Origin: Ruegeria sp. R13_0
Lineage (GTDB): Bacteria; Pseudomonadota; Alphaproteobacteria; Rhodobacterales; Rhodobacteraceae
DNA length: 64,000 nucleotides
NCBI RefSeq assembly: GCF_017743995.1
Contig: NZ_JAGHRB010000001.1
Span: forward strand, 451,980-515,979
Reading direction: 5' to 3'
Positions within the stretch are counted from its first letter, which is position 1. Each line of letters opens with the position of its first letter. Shown here in pieces: positions 1 through 8,197 of this stretch. The notes beneath the pieces were generated by a model. That model was not told the DNA's origin. It searched no databases and saw nothing but the letters and a program-made list of their open reading frames with translations. The translations under genes were made by a program, and so were the position numbers.

Positions 1-646
1 CATCTCCGGTGCCGCGTATAGGCATCCGACGGGAAAGATCACCCGAGACAATGTTCTCTGCCGTACTGGCGATGTCGGACAGGCGCGAAAACACCAGCCG
101 GGTGAACAGCCATCCGGTCAACAGGCTGAGGAGCAGGGCAATCCCGAGCGCCAGCGCGACCGAGCGCAGCAAGACGCGATCGAACTGCTGACGGGCAACG
201 GCATCACGCCCGACGATAAGGCGCTCGCCACCGGGTAGGCGGATCGAGGCGGCAGAAACGGGCACCAGCTCGTCATTGTCGGCGCGACGCACCTCAAGAT
301 CGACCCAGCCACTGCCTGCCGTGATGTCCTCGGGCCATTGCTTGAGATTGCCCGCCAGTTTGTTGCCGAACCGGTCGGTCAAAAGATAAAGCGCGTCGCG
401 TTCCGGGGCACTGGGCAGGCGGCGTTCAATGGCGGTGATAAGGCCAATGAGACCGCGCCGCTCATATTCATCGGCAAGCCCGGTCAGTTCCGCCGAGACG
501 ACCGAGCGTGTTTCGGATTCGATGCTGCGATTGGCCGTCACATAGACCAAAGCCAGCACCGTCGCCGTCAGAATGGTGCTGAGAACCATGCTGGCGACGA
601 CAAGTCTTGTTCTGGAATTATTTACCGAAAGCCGAAGGTTATCCAT
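1..646 (-). CDS. Sensor histidine kinase, N-terminal part (cut by window edge)
   Basis: The first 215 codons of a two-component sensor are present; the gene runs off the left edge, so the kinase core is not visible. What is seen is a short basic N-terminus, a first membrane segment at about residues 15-36, a periplasmic region of about 120 residues, a second membrane segment at about 157-180 and the start of a HAMP linker (residues about 180 on, with TAENIVSGDLSRR). The ATG overlaps the stop of the response regulator gene by 8 bp, so the pair is translationally coupled. By position and topology it should phosphorylate that regulator. The stimulus is unknown; the adjacent HtrA protease suggests envelope stress, which is inference. 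Absence of a stop in the visible part is due to the window edge, not a pseudogene. Confidence 0.85.
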   Translation of the reverse strand, partial: MDNLRLSVNNSRTRLVVASMVLSTILTATVLALVYVTANRSIESETRSVVSAELTGLADEYERRGLIGLITAIERRLPSAPERDALYLLTDRFGNKLAGNLKQWPEDITAGSGWVDLEVRRADNDELVPVSAASIRLPGGERLIVGRDAVARQQFDRVLLRSVALALGIALLLSLLTGWLFTRLVFSRLSDIASTAENIVSGDLSRRMPIRGTGD

Positions 647-1319
647 CAGACATCATGTAACCCGCGCCCCGGACGGTTTCAATCAGCGGTACATCTCCGC
701 CTTCGTCCAGTTGCCGCCGCAGTTTCGAGATGTGGACGTCCACGACGTTGGTGTTCGGGTCGAAGTGATAGTCCCAAACGCCCTCGAGCAGCATGGTCCG
801 TGACACTACGCGGTTCTTGCGGCGCAGGAAGAATTCAAGGATCTGGAATTCGCGCGGGGTCAATGAGATCTCTTGCCCGTCGCGTGTGACCTTGCGGGTC
901 AGCAAATCCATCTCAAGGTCCTTGCAGGTCAGGGTCGGTGTTTCTTCGGCGTCCTGCGGGCGGCGCAGCAGCGCCTCGATTCGCGCATGCAGTTCCTGGA
1001 ACGAGAAGGGTTTGACCAGATAATCATCCGCACCCGAACGTAGCCCTTTGACGCGTTCGTCAACGGCGCTCATGGCAGTTAGCATCAGTACCGGCGTTTT
1101 CAGCCCGGCAGCGCGCATGGATTTGATCAGGGACAAGCCATCCAATCCGGGCAGCATCCGGTCCAGAACAATAGCGTCAAAACCTCCGTCAGTGGCGTGA
1201 TACAGCCCTTCGCGGCCATCTGCGGCAACCTCGACCACATAGCCTTCTTCGCTGAATCCCTTCGCGATGAAGTCCCGTGTATCTGCGTCATCTTCGACGA
1301 TCAGCAGGCGTCTGCTCAT
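639..1319 (-). CDS. OmpR/PhoB-family response regulator
   Basis: A 226-residue regulator with a receiver domain (about 1-118) and a winged-helix DNA-binding domain (about 125-223). The phospho-acceptor is D53 in VLDRMLPG, the acidic pair is E9/D10-D11, and the conserved lysine is K103 in LVKPF. The C-terminal half carries LTPREFQILEFFLRR and VDVHISKLRRQLD, typical of OmpR-type recognition helices. The ATG has an AAGGAG Shine-Dalgarno about 9 bases upstream. It follows the htrA-type gene on the same strand after a hairpin terminator and overlaps the kinase gene by 8 bp. Htra followed by regulator and kinase is a known envelope-stress arrangement in alphaproteobacteria; the target genes here are not shown by the sequence. 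Confidence 0.93.
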   Translation of the reverse strand: MSRRLLIVEDDADTRDFIAKGFSEEGYVVEVAADGREGLYHATDGGFDAIVLDRMLPGLDGLSLIKSMRAAGLKTPVLMLTAMSAVDERVKGLRSGADDYLVKPFSFQELHARIEALLRRPQDAEETPTLTCKDLEMDLLTRKVTRDGQEISLTPREFQILEFFLRRKNRVVSRTMLLEGVWDYHFDPNTNVVDVHISKLRRQLDEGGDVPLIETVRGAGYMMSDG

Positions 1320-1390
1320 GAGGGAGGCTCCTTTCTATTCGAATTTAAACACAATTTATGGCCAAAGCACATGGCCTGAGGAAAACACGA

Positions 1391-1416
1391 GCCGGGTGCG
1401 TCCTTGCGCACCCGGC
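1391..1416 (-). terminator. Hairpin terminator/attenuator between protease and regulator genes
   Basis: A perfect 10-bp stem (GCCGGGTGCG and its complement) closes a 6-base loop. On the minus strand it is followed by TCGTGTTTTCC, a moderately T-rich tail. It lies 84 bases downstream of the protease stop and 72 bases before the regulator ATG, so it may end most protease transcripts and let only part of transcription reach the two-component genes. Confidence 0.6.
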
Positions 1417-1499
1417 ACGCCCGGCGAATTGCGGACAAACCAATCCGCCAGGAGGCGCGCACCAGATCTCCCCATCATGTGGCGCGCGCGGGCCTGAGG

Positions 1500-2936
1500 T
1501 CAGACGATTTCAACCGCCACGAAGATCTGGTTGCCTCCGCGGTTGATCAGCACGAGGGCAGGGTCCGTCTTCTCGCTGTCCAAAGCCGCCTTGAGGGCAT
1601 CCGGCGATGCGGTTTCCTGGCTACCCAGTTTGACGATCACATCGCCCCGCTGCAGACCGGCCTTGGCTGCAGGGCTGTCGGGCTTCAGATCGGTCACGAC
1701 GACCCCGTCGATCCCTTCGCCAACACCCATTTCTGCGCGTGCGGCCTCGGTCAGTGGGGTAACGGTGACGCCGAGCGATGTGCCCGAGACCTCGGCTTCG
1801 ACCGGCGCGTCCGTCTGGGCAGACGCCGTCTGGTGTTGGCCGATGGTCAGCTCCAGCTGCTGCTCGGTGCCATCCCGCAGGACAGTCAGAACGCTGTCGG
1901 TGCCTACTTTGGTGGTGCCCACAAGGAGAGGCAGGTCGCTGCTGTTGTCCACGGGTTCATTGTTGAAGCTCAGGATCACATCGCCTTGCTGCAAAACACC
2001 ATCCGCCGGGCTGTCAGTCACGACATCGGACACCAGCGCGCCGGTTGAAGCGTCGATGCCCAACGCAGCTGCCAATTCAGGGCTGACATTCTGGATCGAA
2101 ACACCCAGCCATCCGCGGCTGATCTCTCCATCATCGCGCAGATCGGTCGTGATGTGATCCACGATGTTGGATGTAACGGCGAAACCCAACCCGACCGAAC
2201 CGCCGCTTGGTGAGTAAATGGCTGAATTCACGCCGATAACCTCGCCCTCCATGTTGAACAGCGGGCCACCCGAATTGCCTTTGTTGATGGCGGCATCGGT
2301 CTGGATGAATTCGGCGTATGGTCCTTGCGAAATATTGCGCCCTTTGGCGGACACGATGCCGGTGGTGACGGTGGAACTCAGACCGAAGGGGTTGCCGATG
2401 GCCACGACGTCTTCACCGACGCGGATCACGTCGCTGTCACCCAGAGTCACTGCTTGCAGCTCAGCCTCTGGCTCGATCTTCAGGACGGCGATATCGGTCA
2501 ACGGGTCGGTACCGACGACCTTAGCGTCATATGTGCGATCGTCGCTCAGACGGACTGTGATGGTTGAGGCATTGTCGACCACGTGATGGTTCGTGACGAT
2601 GTAGCCCTCGGCATCCAGGACAAAACCGGATCCCAGTCCCTGGGCCGGACCGCGCTGTGGCATGTCGAAGCCTTCGGGCGCTCCGAACCTTTTGAAGAAC
2701 TCACCAAAGGGGTGGTTTTCCAGATCAAATTCCGGACCCCGAGCGGGCGTCGCGACCGCGTCCTGTTCGGCAATAATGGTCACGACCGAAGGCGAGACCG
2801 TCTCGACCAGATCGGCCAGCGCTTCATCAGCCATCGAGGGCAGGGCCGTTGTGGCCAGCAGGGCTGCGCCCAAGGCACTGGCGCCAACCCAGCTGGATTT
2901 GCTTGGCAATAATAGTGAGGATTTACGGATGCTCAT
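1500..2936 (-). CDS. htrA: HtrA/DegP-family periplasmic serine protease
   Basis: A 478-residue Do-type endopeptidase that degrades or refolds misfolded envelope proteins. An N-terminal hydrophobic signal ends near ALPSMADE. The trypsin-like domain carries the triad H118 (TNHHVV), D148 (LTDIAVLKI) and S222 (NKGNSGGPLF), and two PDZ domains follow (about 250-345 and 375-470, the second with SPAAKAGLQRGDVI). I chose the ATG at 2936, which has AGGAGAC 7 bases upstream; the longer frame would begin at a GTG and swallow that ribosome site. The gene precedes the regulator and kinase genes on the same strand. An AT-rich dyad about 90 bases upstream may be an operator. Whether it acts as DegP, DegQ or MucD cannot be told from sequence alone. 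Confidence 0.93.
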   Translation of the reverse strand: MSIRKSSLLLPSKSSWVGASALGAALLATTALPSMADEALADLVETVSPSVVTIIAEQDAVATPARGPEFDLENHPFGEFFKRFGAPEGFDMPQRGPAQGLGSGFVLDAEGYIVTNHHVVDNASTITVRLSDDRTYDAKVVGTDPLTDIAVLKIEPEAELQAVTLGDSDVIRVGEDVVAIGNPFGLSSTVTTGIVSAKGRNISQGPYAEFIQTDAAINKGNSGGPLFNMEGEVIGVNSAIYSPSGGSVGLGFAVTSNIVDHITTDLRDDGEISRGWLGVSIQNVSPELAAALGIDASTGALVSDVVTDSPADGVLQQGDVILSFNNEPVDNSSDLPLLVGTTKVGTDSVLTVLRDGTEQQLELTIGQHQTASAQTDAPVEAEVSGTSLGVTVTPLTEAARAEMGVGEGIDGVVVTDLKPDSPAAKAGLQRGDVIVKLGSQETASPDALKAALDSEKTDPALVLINRGGNQIFVAVEIV

Positions 2937-3022
2937 TTTTTGTCTCCTGTTCACGTCGCGCGAATTAAGGCGCGCGTTGAAACAGCAAATGAGCCCTCAA
3001 TCTGTGTCTTTCCTGACTGATG

Positions 3023-3040
3023 AATTAAGAAAACTTAATT
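3023..3040. promoter_or_regulatory. AT-rich dyad upstream of the htrA-type gene
   Basis: AATTAAG and CTTAATT form a perfect 7-bp inverted repeat separated by AAAA, about 90-105 bases before the protease start. The position suits an activator operator or a promoter-proximal hairpin. No protein can be assigned; the inward-spaced TTAA pair is 6 apart, not the 7 expected for CtrA. Confidence 0.3.
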
Positions 3041-3135
3041 TTGCCACAAAGCACATGTTCCGTGTCGTCGGAACGCAGTCTGGATTCGCGAATTCAGGCC
3101 TGCTGGCGCGCCGCGAATCGGAGGATTGTTGCTGA

Positions 3136-3650
3136 ATTGGCTGTCAAACTTTGAATTTGATTGAATTGAATATTGAGCATGAACAAACGGCGAGCCGTTT
3201 GGCATTGTTTTTGGGCACTCTACCTAAGGTAGAAGGTGGCCGGAGAGAACTCAGAAGACAACAGCTAATTTCTTGCAATTGCGTGGTTATTAAAGAATAA
3301 GACTATGTTTAATGGGGTTGTTTTCAATATCCCGTCCAGCGGAAATCCCCTTAAGGTTGATCTTGACGCAACGAGATGTTGCCTAAAAACCAAACTGAGA
3401 CGTCCCTAGTTAACCGTTTCTTCCAATTTTACGTTGTTTCGAAGCATCGGATCAGCAAATATGGACCTGCCCAAGTGAGGGGGAGCCAAAGGCACTAGGG
3501 GGTGCCCGTGGCTTGCTCAGTCTTAAAGCGCTGGTGGCATGTTAACGAGGGGGTCTTGTTTAGGTTTTAGCTGCTGTACGCCTGACCACCTGTATAGGTG
3601 TTTTGGTTTAGCTTTATTGATTGCTGAAAGTGGTAGTCCTGTTTTGGGCA
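3136..3650. other. Gene-free stretch with hairpins, candidate small RNA
   Basis: No credible reading frame is seen on either strand. The stretch holds the inverted repeats at 3184-3201 and 3220-3232, then a composite hairpin at about 3484-3518 in which GAGCCA pairs with TGGCTT and GGCAC pairs with GTGCC inside it, and a small stem CACCT-GTAT-AGGTG at 3587-3600 followed by TTTT. The last could end a plus-strand RNA. I compared it with what I know of tmRNA, SRP RNA, RNase P RNA and common riboswitches and found none of their diagnostic cores. An unassigned small RNA is possible; a mere spacer is also possible. Confidence 0.3.
3184..3201. repeat. Perfect 8-bp inverted repeat
   Basis: CAAACGGC and GCCGTTTG are separated by GA. 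A second palindrome, CTACCT-A-AGGTAG, lies at 3220-3232. Both are in the gene-free stretch upstream of the protease gene and could be operators; nothing nearby identifies their binder. Confidence 0.4.
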
Positions 3651-3680
3651 CACGACCCGGTCTTTAACGACCGGGTCGTG
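3651..3680 (-). terminator. Strong hairpin downstream of the MocA-like gene
   Basis: A perfect 12-bp stem, CACGACCCGGTC with GACCGGGTCGTG, encloses a 6-base loop. It sits 5 bases past the MocA-like stop on the minus strand and also ends the preceding gene-free stretch on the plus strand, where TTCGTTT follows. It is likely bidirectional. Confidence 0.75.
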
Positions 3681-3685
3681 TTCGT

Positions 3686-4285
3686 TTACGACCCTCGTTT
3701 TCTGAGCCAGTCCGCCCATGCCTCGGGTGTGTCGAGGTCAAGCAGGGCGTTTTCACCGGGAAGACGTGTCAGGTGGGCCTTGTCCTTATGCGCGCGAATG
3801 ACGGATTGGGCGCCTTGATCTCCGGTCAGGTTCCGAAGTTCGGGAAAAAGCTGGCGATCAAAGATCACGGGATGACCGGGTTTGCCAGCCGATGTCGCCC
3901 CGCGCCAGATCAGATGGTCGGGATTGGCGCGTCTGGCGTTCTGCACAGTGCGCAGGTCGTTCGCGGTCAGCTCAGGTAAATCCGCCAGCAGCACCATGAC
4001 GGCCGGCGCAGCGTTATGCACTTGGGCCAGCGCGCCGCGCAGACTGGCGTTCATGCCTTCTGCCGCATCCGCAATTGGGACCTTCTGCACATCCAAACCG
4101 TCCAGCGCATCGTAGCGCGCATGAGGGCGGGGAGGGAGCGCAACGATCACCGGTCCGACCTCCAAGGCCGTCATGGCAGATCGCCGCAAAAGGGGCATGC
4201 CGTCGACCGCCTGCAGCAGCTTGTCTGCACCGCGCATGCGTCGAGATTGCCCTGCCGCAAGCAGTATGATGGGTATGTCTGTCAT
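3686..4285 (-). CDS. MobA-like NTP transferase, MocA family
   Basis: A 199-residue nucleotidyltransferase of the MobA/MocA type. The N-terminal signature LLAAGQSRRMRGADKLL binds the nucleotide and the LLADLP motif near residue 100 supplies the metal-binding aspartate; GKPGHPVIF follows at about 135. MocA makes molybdopterin cytosine dinucleotide, the cofactor form used by CO and xanthine dehydrogenases; other members act on sugars. A cox-type cluster lies at the other end of this window, 55 kb away, which would need such an enzyme, but the link is inference. It lies 31 bases downstream of the flavoenzyme gene on the same strand and is followed at once by a strong terminator. I see no strong Shine-Dalgarno for the chosen ATG. 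Confidence 0.8.
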   Translation of the reverse strand: MTDIPIILLAAGQSRRMRGADKLLQAVDGMPLLRRSAMTALEVGPVIVALPPRPHARYDALDGLDVQKVPIADAAEGMNASLRGALAQVHNAAPAVMVLLADLPELTANDLRTVQNARRANPDHLIWRGATSAGKPGHPVIFDRQLFPELRNLTGDQGAQSVIRAHKDKAHLTRLPGENALLDLDTPEAWADWLRKRGS

Positions 4286-4316
4286 GGGGGCAACATGCCG
4301 TCCGGTTGCAGCGTTG

Positions 4317-6734
4317 TCAGCCCCTCATTCGGTCGCCCTCAGGATCAAATAGCGGAGTCGAGATCACCCGCGCGGTCCGCATCTGACCGAGGATTTCGAT
4401 CCGAACCTCCAGCCCGTCCTTAATGCGGTCCGTCGGAAGGAACCCCATCGCGACCGAGGTTTGGGCATAGTGGGAATAGCCGCCTGAGGTGCAAAAACCG
4501 ACGACCTCTCCGTCTAGCCAGATCGGCTCGTAAGCGTTCACATCCGCATCTTCAGCCTCGACCTCGAAGGCGACCAGTTTGCGCGCCGTACCGCTTTGCC
4601 GCTCTGCCTCGGCCGTTGCTCGACCAATGAAGTCGGTGTTTTTGGAGAACGAAATGAACCGGTCCAGCCCCGTTTCTGCGGCTGTGTAGTCCGGAGAAAA
4701 TTCACGCATCCACGAGCCGAAGAACTTGTCCAGACGCAAGGACATCATGGCGCGCATTCCGAAAGGCACCATCCCGTGGGGCTGTCCGGCCTCCCACAAG
4801 GTCCACCAGAGCTGTCGTTGCGCCATTGGATCGCAATAGATCTCATAGCCCAGATCGCCGGTGTAGCTGACCCGCTGCACGAGGCAATCCGTCATGCCGA
4901 TCGTCATCGGACGCACGTCAAGGAACCGGAGGGTCGAGACATCCTCGCGCGTGCAGGCGGCAAGAACCTCGGTTGCTCTAGGGCCCGCGATTTGGAAGCC
5001 ATTCAGCTGGTCGCTGATATTGCTGATTGAGACGTCCTCAGCTGCGTTCTGCTGGAACCAACGCATGTGGTAGGCTTGGCTGCCGTATGAGGCGGTCAGG
5101 CGGAAGTCAGTCTCACTCAGGCAAGACACGGTAAAATCGCCGATCAGCTTGCCTCTCGATGACAGCATTGGGGTCAGGGAGACACGGCCCGGTTGTGGGA
5201 TACGTCCCGCCATGATCCGATCCAGCCACGCGCGGGCATTCGGTCCCAAGATGCGGTACTTGCCGAAATTGTGGACCTCGTTGATACCCACACCTTCGCG
5301 GACAGCGCGGACCTCGCGCCCCGTGGCGTCAAACGCGTCCGAGCGTCGGAAGGAGGGGGTTTCATAACTCGCCTCATCGCCTTGCGCGAAGTAGTTCGGC
5401 ACCTCCAGCCCATATTGCTGACCCCAGACTGCGCCGAGATCACTGAAAATGTCATACATCGGCGTGGTGCGGTTGGGTCGCGCGGCGGGCAGTTCCTCGT
5501 TCGGGTAGGCGACGCTGAATCGTTTCTGATAGTTCTCGATGACCTTCGGGCGGGTATAGCCGGGGCTGATCCAGTCGCCGAACCGCGCCACATCCATGGC
5601 GAACACATCGCGCTCCGGCTCGCCTTCGATCATCCACTGCGCCAGTGTCAGGCCAACGCCGCCACCCTGGCTGAACCCGGCCATGACACCGCAAGCAGAC
5701 CAATAGTTGCGCATCCCGGGCACCGGCCCGACCAGAGGGTTCCCGTCCGGCGCAAATGTGAACGGGCCGTGGATCACCGATTTCACCCCGGCCTCGGCCA
5801 GAACAGGGAAGCGGTAATAGGCGAACTCGATACTGTCGGTGATCTTGTCATAGTCATCGGGCAGCAGCTCATGCCCGAATTCCCACGGCGTTCCGTCCAC
5901 GGCCCAAGGCTTGCAGGGTTGTTCGTAGAACCCAATGCACAGGCCGCGCCCTTCCTGTCGAAGGTAGCTCTCACCAGCAGGGTCCATCACGTGTGGATGC
6001 TCTCCGCCCGCGTTGATGATGGTCTCGATCTGAGGGATCGAGTCGGTGACCAGATATTGATGCTCCATCGGATGTAGCGGGAAATAGACACCCGCCATTG
6101 CACCGACCTCACGCGCCCAGAGGCCTCCCGCGTTGACGATATGCTCGGCATGGATCGTGCCCTTGTCGGTGACCACATCCCAGGTGCCATCCGCGCGTTG
6201 GTTGGTTTCGCGCACCATACAATGCGTCTCGATCGTGGCCCCACCCATCCGCGCAGCCTTGGCATAGGCATGGGTCGTGCCCGATGGGTCCAGGTGCCCG
6301 TCCAGCGGATCATAGAGCGCGCCGATAATGCCGTCGGTATTGGTGATCGGCGCGATTTTCTTGATCTCATCCGGGCCGACGATTTCGGTTTCGAGCCCCA
6401 TGAACCGATGCTTGGCGCGTTCGGCCAGCAGCATGTCGAACCGATCCTGATTGTCTGCCAGGGTTACGCCGCCTACATGGTGCAGCCCGCAGGACATGCC
6501 GGTGATCTCTTCCAACTCTTTATACAGCCGGATCGTATAGCCCTGCAGCGCCGCCATGTTGGTGTCGCCGTTCAGAGTATGAAACCCGCCCGCCGCGTGC
6601 CAGGTCGAGCCCGAAGTCAGCTCGGACCGTTCAAGCAGCATCACATCGGACCACCCCAGTTTGGTCAGGTGATACAGAACCGAGCAGCCAACAACGCCGC
6701 CCCCTATGACCGCCACGCGGGTTTGCAGTTTCAT
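4317..6734 (-). CDS. GcvT-type FAD oxidoreductase, dimethylglycine/sarcosine dehydrogenase-like
   Basis: An 805-residue two-part enzyme. Residues 1-370 form a DAO-type FAD domain opening with VAVIGGGVVGCS; STWHAAGG at 43-50 contains H46, the residue that binds FAD covalently in dimethylglycine and sarcosine dehydrogenases. The C-terminal half (about 425-795) is an aminomethyltransferase (GcvT) fold that passes the released methyl to tetrahydrofolate. The start at 6734 has GGGAG upstream and begins exactly at the FAD strand; the longer frame adds 22 unrelated residues. It would oxidatively demethylate N-methylated glycines such as those from glycine betaine or choline, common substrates for roseobacters. 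The exact substrate is not settled by sequence, as these bacteria carry many paralogues. It probably shares a transcript with the MocA-like gene. Confidence 0.88.
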   Translation of the reverse strand: MKLQTRVAVIGGGVVGCSVLYHLTKLGWSDVMLLERSELTSGSTWHAAGGFHTLNGDTNMAALQGYTIRLYKELEEITGMSCGLHHVGGVTLADNQDRFDMLLAERAKHRFMGLETEIVGPDEIKKIAPITNTDGIIGALYDPLDGHLDPSGTTHAYAKAARMGGATIETHCMVRETNQRADGTWDVVTDKGTIHAEHIVNAGGLWAREVGAMAGVYFPLHPMEHQYLVTDSIPQIETIINAGGEHPHVMDPAGESYLRQEGRGLCIGFYEQPCKPWAVDGTPWEFGHELLPDDYDKITDSIEFAYYRFPVLAEAGVKSVIHGPFTFAPDGNPLVGPVPGMRNYWSACGVMAGFSQGGGVGLTLAQWMIEGEPERDVFAMDVARFGDWISPGYTRPKVIENYQKRFSVAYPNEELPAARPNRTTPMYDIFSDLGAVWGQQYGLEVPNYFAQGDEASYETPSFRRSDAFDATGREVRAVREGVGINEVHNFGKYRILGPNARAWLDRIMAGRIPQPGRVSLTPMLSSRGKLIGDFTVSCLSETDFRLTASYGSQAYHMRWFQQNAAEDVSISNISDQLNGFQIAGPRATEVLAACTREDVSTLRFLDVRPMTIGMTDCLVQRVSYTGDLGYEIYCDPMAQRQLWWTLWEAGQPHGMVPFGMRAMMSLRLDKFFGSWMREFSPDYTAAETGLDRFISFSKNTDFIGRATAEAERQSGTARKLVAFEVEAEDADVNAYEPIWLDGEVVGFCTSGGYSHYAQTSVAMGFLPTDRIKDGLEVRIEILGQMRTARVISTPLFDPEGDRMRG

Positions 6735-6826
6735 GAAAGACTCCCAGATTTTCTGGAAGTCTGACCGGAGGCTCCGGGGGTGCAAGTGTAAAAACGACAA
6801 ATAATGTCGCGCACGTCATCCCGCGC

Positions 6827-8134
6827 TTAGAGAGGTCTGATCTTCAGCTCCGTCACCCGGTTGCCCTCGCGCGCGGTAACCTCGAACCGGAACCCGTGGA
6901 AGGAAAACACCTGACCGACCACGGGGATCATCTGTGCCTCATGTATCACAAGGCCAGCGACGGTGTTCGCCTCTTCATCCGGCAGGGACCAGTCAAGGGC
7001 ACGGTTGACGTCGCGGATGGTCATGGCCCCTTCGACCAGGAACTGGCCGTCCTCGGTTCGGGTGACGGGAACCTCTTCCTCAATGTCGAACTCGTCGGCG
7101 ATTTCACCAACGATTTCTTCGAGAATATCCTCAAGCGTGATCAGGCCGCGCAGCGATCCATATTCGTCGACCACCAGGGCAAAGTGGCTGCGAATGCGCA
7201 GGAACTCTCGCATCTGGTCGTCCAGAGTGGTGGTTTCCGGCACGAAATAGGGATCGTTTGCCACTTTGGTGATGTCGAACCCGGCCAAACGGTCCGAATT
7301 GCTCTCGGATCCGCCGACCTGAGCATACATCGCACGGAACAGGTCTTTGGCATGAACCACGCCGATGATGTTTTCGGGCTCGTCACGGAAGACGGGCAGG
7401 CGGGTGTGACGGCTTTGCAGGCATTGTTCCAGAATGGCATCCGGCTCCGCATCGGCGTCGATCATCTCGATGTTCGAACGGTGGAGCATGATCTCCTCAA
7501 CCGCGCGATCCCCCAGATCCAATGCGCCTAGAATGCGGTCGCGGTCTTCTTTCTCGACCACGCCTTCGGAATGGCCCAGCTGCAACGCGCCTGCGATTTC
7601 CTCGCGCACGGCGAGGATGTTGCTATCGGGGTCGATCTGGACACCGAAAATGCGCAAGACGCCGCGCACCAACAGGCGTACCGCGGCCACGATGGGTGAG
7701 AAAACGGTGACGACGACGCTGATGATCGGGGCCACGGCAGAGGCGGCTTTTTCCGAATTGGTGATGGCATAGGTCTTGGGCAGAACTTCGGCAAAGATCA
7801 GAACCAGCAGGGTCATGACCAGTGTGGCCAGCGCCACGCCGCTTTCTCCGAACAGTCGGGTGAACAGGGCCGTCGCCAACGAGGCCGCAAGGATGTTCAC
7901 CAAGTTGTTGCCCAGCAGGACCGAGCCGATCAGCCTCTCATTGTCATCGGTGATATCGAGCGCTTTTTGCGCCCCACGAGAGCCTTTGTCGGCCTGTGCC
8001 CTCAGCTTCCCTCGGGACGATGCGGTCAGCGCTGTTTCTGAGCCTGAGAAAAAGCCCGAAAGGACAAGCAAAAGCAGGATAGCGCCAGTGGTAAACCAGA
8101 ATGCGCCGTCGATCAGAGAGGATGTGGGTTCCAT
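6827..8134 (-). CDS. CNNM/CBS/CorC-domain membrane protein (hemolysin-like)
   Basis: A 435-residue inner-membrane protein. The CNNM (DUF21) domain covers about 1-190 with four hydrophobic segments and the typical FFSGSETALTASSR and LPKTYA motifs. A pair of CBS domains follows (about 205-345), then a CorC/HlyC domain (about 350-433) with NTVAGLVI. Family members bind adenine nucleotides on the CBS pair and are linked to magnesium or other divalent cation efflux; the old name hemolysin is misleading. The ATG has AAGGACC upstream. It is followed downstream, in the same direction, by the flavoenzyme gene after 92 bases. Confidence 0.9.
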   Translation of the reverse strand: MEPTSSLIDGAFWFTTGAILLLLVLSGFFSGSETALTASSRGKLRAQADKGSRGAQKALDITDDNERLIGSVLLGNNLVNILAASLATALFTRLFGESGVALATLVMTLLVLIFAEVLPKTYAITNSEKAASAVAPIISVVVTVFSPIVAAVRLLVRGVLRIFGVQIDPDSNILAVREEIAGALQLGHSEGVVEKEDRDRILGALDLGDRAVEEIMLHRSNIEMIDADAEPDAILEQCLQSRHTRLPVFRDEPENIIGVVHAKDLFRAMYAQVGGSESNSDRLAGFDITKVANDPYFVPETTTLDDQMREFLRIRSHFALVVDEYGSLRGLITLEDILEEIVGEIADEFDIEEEVPVTRTEDGQFLVEGAMTIRDVNRALDWSLPDEEANTVAGLVIHEAQMIPVVGQVFSFHGFRFEVTAREGNRVTELKIRPL

Positions 8135-8197
8135 CGGTCCTTGGTTGTTCGTGTTTCTGCACCCGTTATGGGGATGCGGACCCTTGCAATCAAGGGG

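Noticed and set aside
3686..4285. MocA-like gene as part of the cox cluster
   Set aside because: It lies about 55 kb from the Cox genes and follows a flavoenzyme gene, so shared function is possible but a single cluster is not shown.
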